Assembly (NCBI GenBank): GCA_900539735.1
Contig: UQDE01000046.1
Span: 1 to 6,281, forward strand
DNA: 6,281 nt
From: an uncultured Collinsella sp.
GTDB taxonomy: Bacteria; Actinomycetota; Coriobacteriia; Coriobacteriales; Coriobacteriaceae
Direction of reading: 5' to 3'
The notes under the pieces were generated by a model. That model was not told the DNA's origin. It saw nothing but the letters and a program-made list of their open reading frames with translations, and made no database searches. The number at the start of each line of letters is the position of its first letter. Position 1 is the first letter of the stretch. Both the position numbers and the translations under genes were made by a program. This document shows positions 4,609-6,281 of the stretch, one piece after another.

Positions 4609-6003
4609 ATGTGCAATGTTTCGTTCAACGGTACTCAACCGTCCGATGCGTCCCTGCGCGTCCTGCGCGCGCTTGAGGCGGCTGGTCTTGAGGCTTGGTA
4701 CGTGGGCGGTTGGGTGCGCGACGCCCTGATGGGGTACCCCAGCCACGATGTTGATATGTGCTGTAGCGGCCTGTGGCAGGAGTCCAAAGCGGCGCTCGAG
4801 GCCGCCGGCATCGCGGTTGTGGAGTCGGGCATTAAATTTGGCGGAATCACGGCTATTTCCGATGGCGAGCGTATCGAGGTCACCACGTACCGTCTGGATG
4901 GCTTTTACACCGATGGTCGTCATCCCCAGAGTGTGGAGCGTGCCGCCTCGCTCGAGGACGATCTGGCGCGCCGCGACTTTACCGTCAACGCCATGGCCTG
5001 GCATCCCGAGCGCGGGCTTGTCGACCGCTACGACGGCCAGGGTGACTTGGAGCGCAAGCTGATTCGCGCTGTCGGCGATCCCAAGCGTCGCTTTAACGAG
5101 GACGCCCTGCGCATGCTGCGTGCGGTGCGCTTTGCCTGCCGTCTGGACTTTATGATTGAGCCCGAGACCAAGCGTGCGCTTGCTGAGTGCGCGCCGCTGC
5201 TCGATGCCGTGGCGCGTGAGCGTGTGGGTATTGAGCTCGAGGGCATTCTTTCGACCGGTCATGGGGGAGACGCGATGCTCCGCTATCCCGAGCTCATTTG
5301 CGCCGCCGTGCCCGAGTTGGCAGCGGGTCGCGGGTTTGATCAGCGCAGTGTCTATCATGCGTTTAACGTCTACGTGCATATCGCCCGTGTGCTGACGGTG
5401 GCGGGGGAGCTCGCGCTGTGTGACGGCGTCGCGCCCTCGTCGAGCCTTATGTGGGCGGCGTTTTTGCACGATGTGTCCAAGCCCGAGTGCTTCACGGTCG
5501 ACCATGCCGGTAGCGGACACTTCTACGGTCATCCCGAGCTCGGCGCCAAGAAGGCGCGCGTCATTATGGATCGCCTGGCGCTCTCGCACGACTTGGTGCG
5601 CGACGTGTGCCTGCTCATCAAATACCATGACAAGCCGCTGCGCCCCGAGCGCTCCTGTCTGCTCAATATGATGCGCGCGCTTTCGGGTGAGGGCGTCGAC
5701 ACGGCCCGCCTGATTGACGAGCTCATGGACCTTAAGCGTGCCGACACACTTGGCAAGGCCCCGTCGTGCTTCTATTACGTTGAGACGATTGAGGAGATGC
5801 GCGCGATGGCGCACGAGCTGCTGAGGGCGGGGGAGCCCTATACGCTCAAGATGCTCGCCATCAACGGCGGCGACCTGATCCGTGCTGGAGTCAAGCCCGG
5901 GCCGGAACTGGGGCAGCTTCTCAACTCCGCCCTCGACGCCGTGATCGAAGACAACATTCCCAACGATCGCGAAGCTCTTTTGGTCCATCTTAACTTGAAT
6001 TAG
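4609..6003 (+). CDS. cca: tRNA nucleotidyltransferase (CCA-adding enzyme), class II with HD domain
   Basis: This 464-aa cytoplasmic enzyme adds or repairs the 3' CCA end of tRNAs using CTP and ATP without a nucleic acid template. The nucleotidyltransferase head has GGWVRD (33-38) and metal ligands Asp47 and Asp49 (HDVDM), the ribose-contacting RRD (121-123) in DDLARRDFTVNAMA, and the nucleotide-selecting EDxxR motif (Glu164, Asp165, Arg168) leading into RMLRAVRFA. A C-terminal HD phosphohydrolase-like domain shows His257, His287-Asp288, His308 and His340. The tail LAINGGDLI...GPELGQLL (416-437) is typical of bacterial Cca. Bases 4595-4600 are a perfect AGGAGG Shine-Dalgarno 8 nt before the ATG. 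CysCys at 51-52 after the DxD motif is a small departure from the usual small residue and Thr. It has its own apparent promoter, and no clear terminator follows before the tRNA genes. CC-only, A-only or poly(A) activity cannot be excluded from motifs, but full CCA addition is the likely role. Confidence 0.95.
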   Translation: MCNVSFNGTQPSDASLRVLRALEAAGLEAWYVGGWVRDALMGYPSHDVDMCCSGLWQESKAALEAAGIAVVESGIKFGGITAISDGERIEVTTYRLDGFYTDGRHPQSVERAASLEDDLARRDFTVNAMAWHPERGLVDRYDGQGDLERKLIRAVGDPKRRFNEDALRMLRAVRFACRLDFMIEPETKRALAECAPLLDAVARERVGIELEGILSTGHGGDAMLRYPELICAAVPELAAGRGFDQRSVYHAFNVYVHIARVLTVAGELALCDGVAPSSSLMWAAFLHDVSKPECFTVDHAGSGHFYGHPELGAKKARVIMDRLALSHDLVRDVCLLIKYHDKPLRPERSCLLNMMRALSGEGVDTARLIDELMDLKRADTLGKAPSCFYYVETIEEMRAMAHELLRAGEPYTLKMLAINGGDLIRAGVKPGPELGQLLNSALDAVIEDNIPNDREALLVHLNLN

Positions 6004-6067
6004 CTACCTAGTTTACCTGCGTGTTCCATAACCTGCCGACAATTTTTTGGCAATTTGGAATTTCTTC

Positions 6068-6096
6068 TTGCGCTGACGTTTTTTGTCCCGTAATAT
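6068..6096 (+). promoter_or_regulatory. Probable promoter of the tRNA-Glu genes
   Basis: TTGCGC (6068-6073) and TAATAT (6091-6096) are separated by exactly 17 nt, each matching consensus at four positions. Initiation near 6103 would give a leader of about 28 nt before the first tRNA. The 6004-6130 gap holds no gene and no convincing terminator for cca; TGCC/GGCA (6034-6037/6049-6052) is only 4 bp. Confidence 0.5.
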
Positions 6097-6130
6097 ATTT
6101 CCTCGCAGCACGGCAGTGCAGATGTCATGT

Positions 6131-6207
6131 GGCCCGTTCGTCTAGCGGTTTAGGACGCCGCCCTCTCAAGGCGGAGATCACCAGTTCGAATCTGGTACGG
6201 GCTACCA
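6131..6207 (+). tRNA. tRNA-Glu (anticodon CUC)
   Basis: All cloverleaf arms fold. The acceptor GGCCCGT (6131-6137) pairs with ACGGGCT (6197-6203), including a G1-U72 wobble. The anticodon stem CCGCC/GGCGG closes loop CTCTCAA with anticodon CTC at 6165-6167, reading GAG. The T stem ACCAG/CTGGT encloses TTCGAAT. The discriminator is A6204 and CCA is encoded at 6205-6207, so Cca would be needed here only for repair. Promoter-like hexamers lie upstream at 6068-6096. Confidence 0.97.
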
Positions 6208-6229
6208 CTTCTTTTCTGCTGAGGCTTAT

Positions 6230-6281
6230 GGCCCGTTCGTCTAGCGGTTTAGGACGCCGCCCTCTCAAGGCGGAGATCACC
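6230..6281 (+). tRNA. tRNA-Glu (anticodon CUC), second copy, cut by window edge
   Basis: These 52 bases are identical to the first 52 bases of the tRNA-Glu gene at 6131, including the acceptor 5' strand, D arm, anticodon CTC and the beginning of the T arm. The remainder lies outside the window. A 22-nt spacer (6208-6229) separates the copies, giving a 99-nt repeat period; co-transcription and processing from one precursor are likely. Confidence 0.93.

Noticed and set aside
4441..5988. 515-codon open frame on the minus strand opposite cca
   Set aside because: It is antisense to a complete CCA-adding enzyme, with no recognisable domain. It reflects codon bias of the real gene.
1..6281. CRISPR array, insertion sequence, prophage genes or toxin-antitoxin pair
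   Set aside because: No spaced short repeats, transposase, integrase or small paired genes were found. The only repeats are the kinase paralogues and the tRNA copies.

Overview
The window looks like chromosome of a GC-rich actinobacterium of the class Coriobacteriia, most probably Collinsella or a close relative. This is inference from general resemblance: codons rich in G and C at the third position, an HPr with both His15 and Ser46, kinases of the 1-phosphofructokinase family, and an actinobacterial-type tRNA-Glu with a G1-U72 pair and an encoded CCA end. No database search was possible. All recognised genes lie on the + strand.

Layout. Bases 1-214 hold no gene: a small perfect hairpin at the left edge, an AT-rich promoter-like stretch and a stem-loop just before the first ribosome binding site. 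Next comes ptsH (HPr, 215-478), a terminator-like hairpin (520-560), ptsI (enzyme I, 606-2315), a GC-rich pair of competing hairpins (2333-2365) and a PfkB-family sugar-phosphate kinase (2390-3322). This unit closes with a strong intrinsic terminator (3351-3382). A second kinase of identical length follows as its own unit (3512-4444), with a -10-like element upstream and a strong terminator downstream (4478-4511). Then come cca (tRNA nucleotidyltransferase, 4609-6003) behind an extended -10 element, and two identical tandem tRNA-Glu(CUC) genes, the second cut by the window edge.

How they work together. EI and HPr carry phosphate from PEP towards sugar-specific enzyme II permeases, none of which is encoded here. 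The kinase following ptsI probably phosphorylates a sugar phosphate delivered by such a permease (fructose-1-phosphate or tagatose-6-phosphate). That would link the general PTS proteins to lower glycolysis, which regenerates PEP. The second kinase is a tandem-type paralogue on separate control. cca and the tRNA-Glu genes form an unrelated translation block.

No wholly new system is evident. The points worth following are the intercistronic RNA structures in the pts operon and several substitutions at normally conserved positions. These are Asp41 in kinase 1 only, CAGD for GAGD in both kinases, Pro47 after Ser46 in HPr, and Gly457 for the usual Gln in EI.
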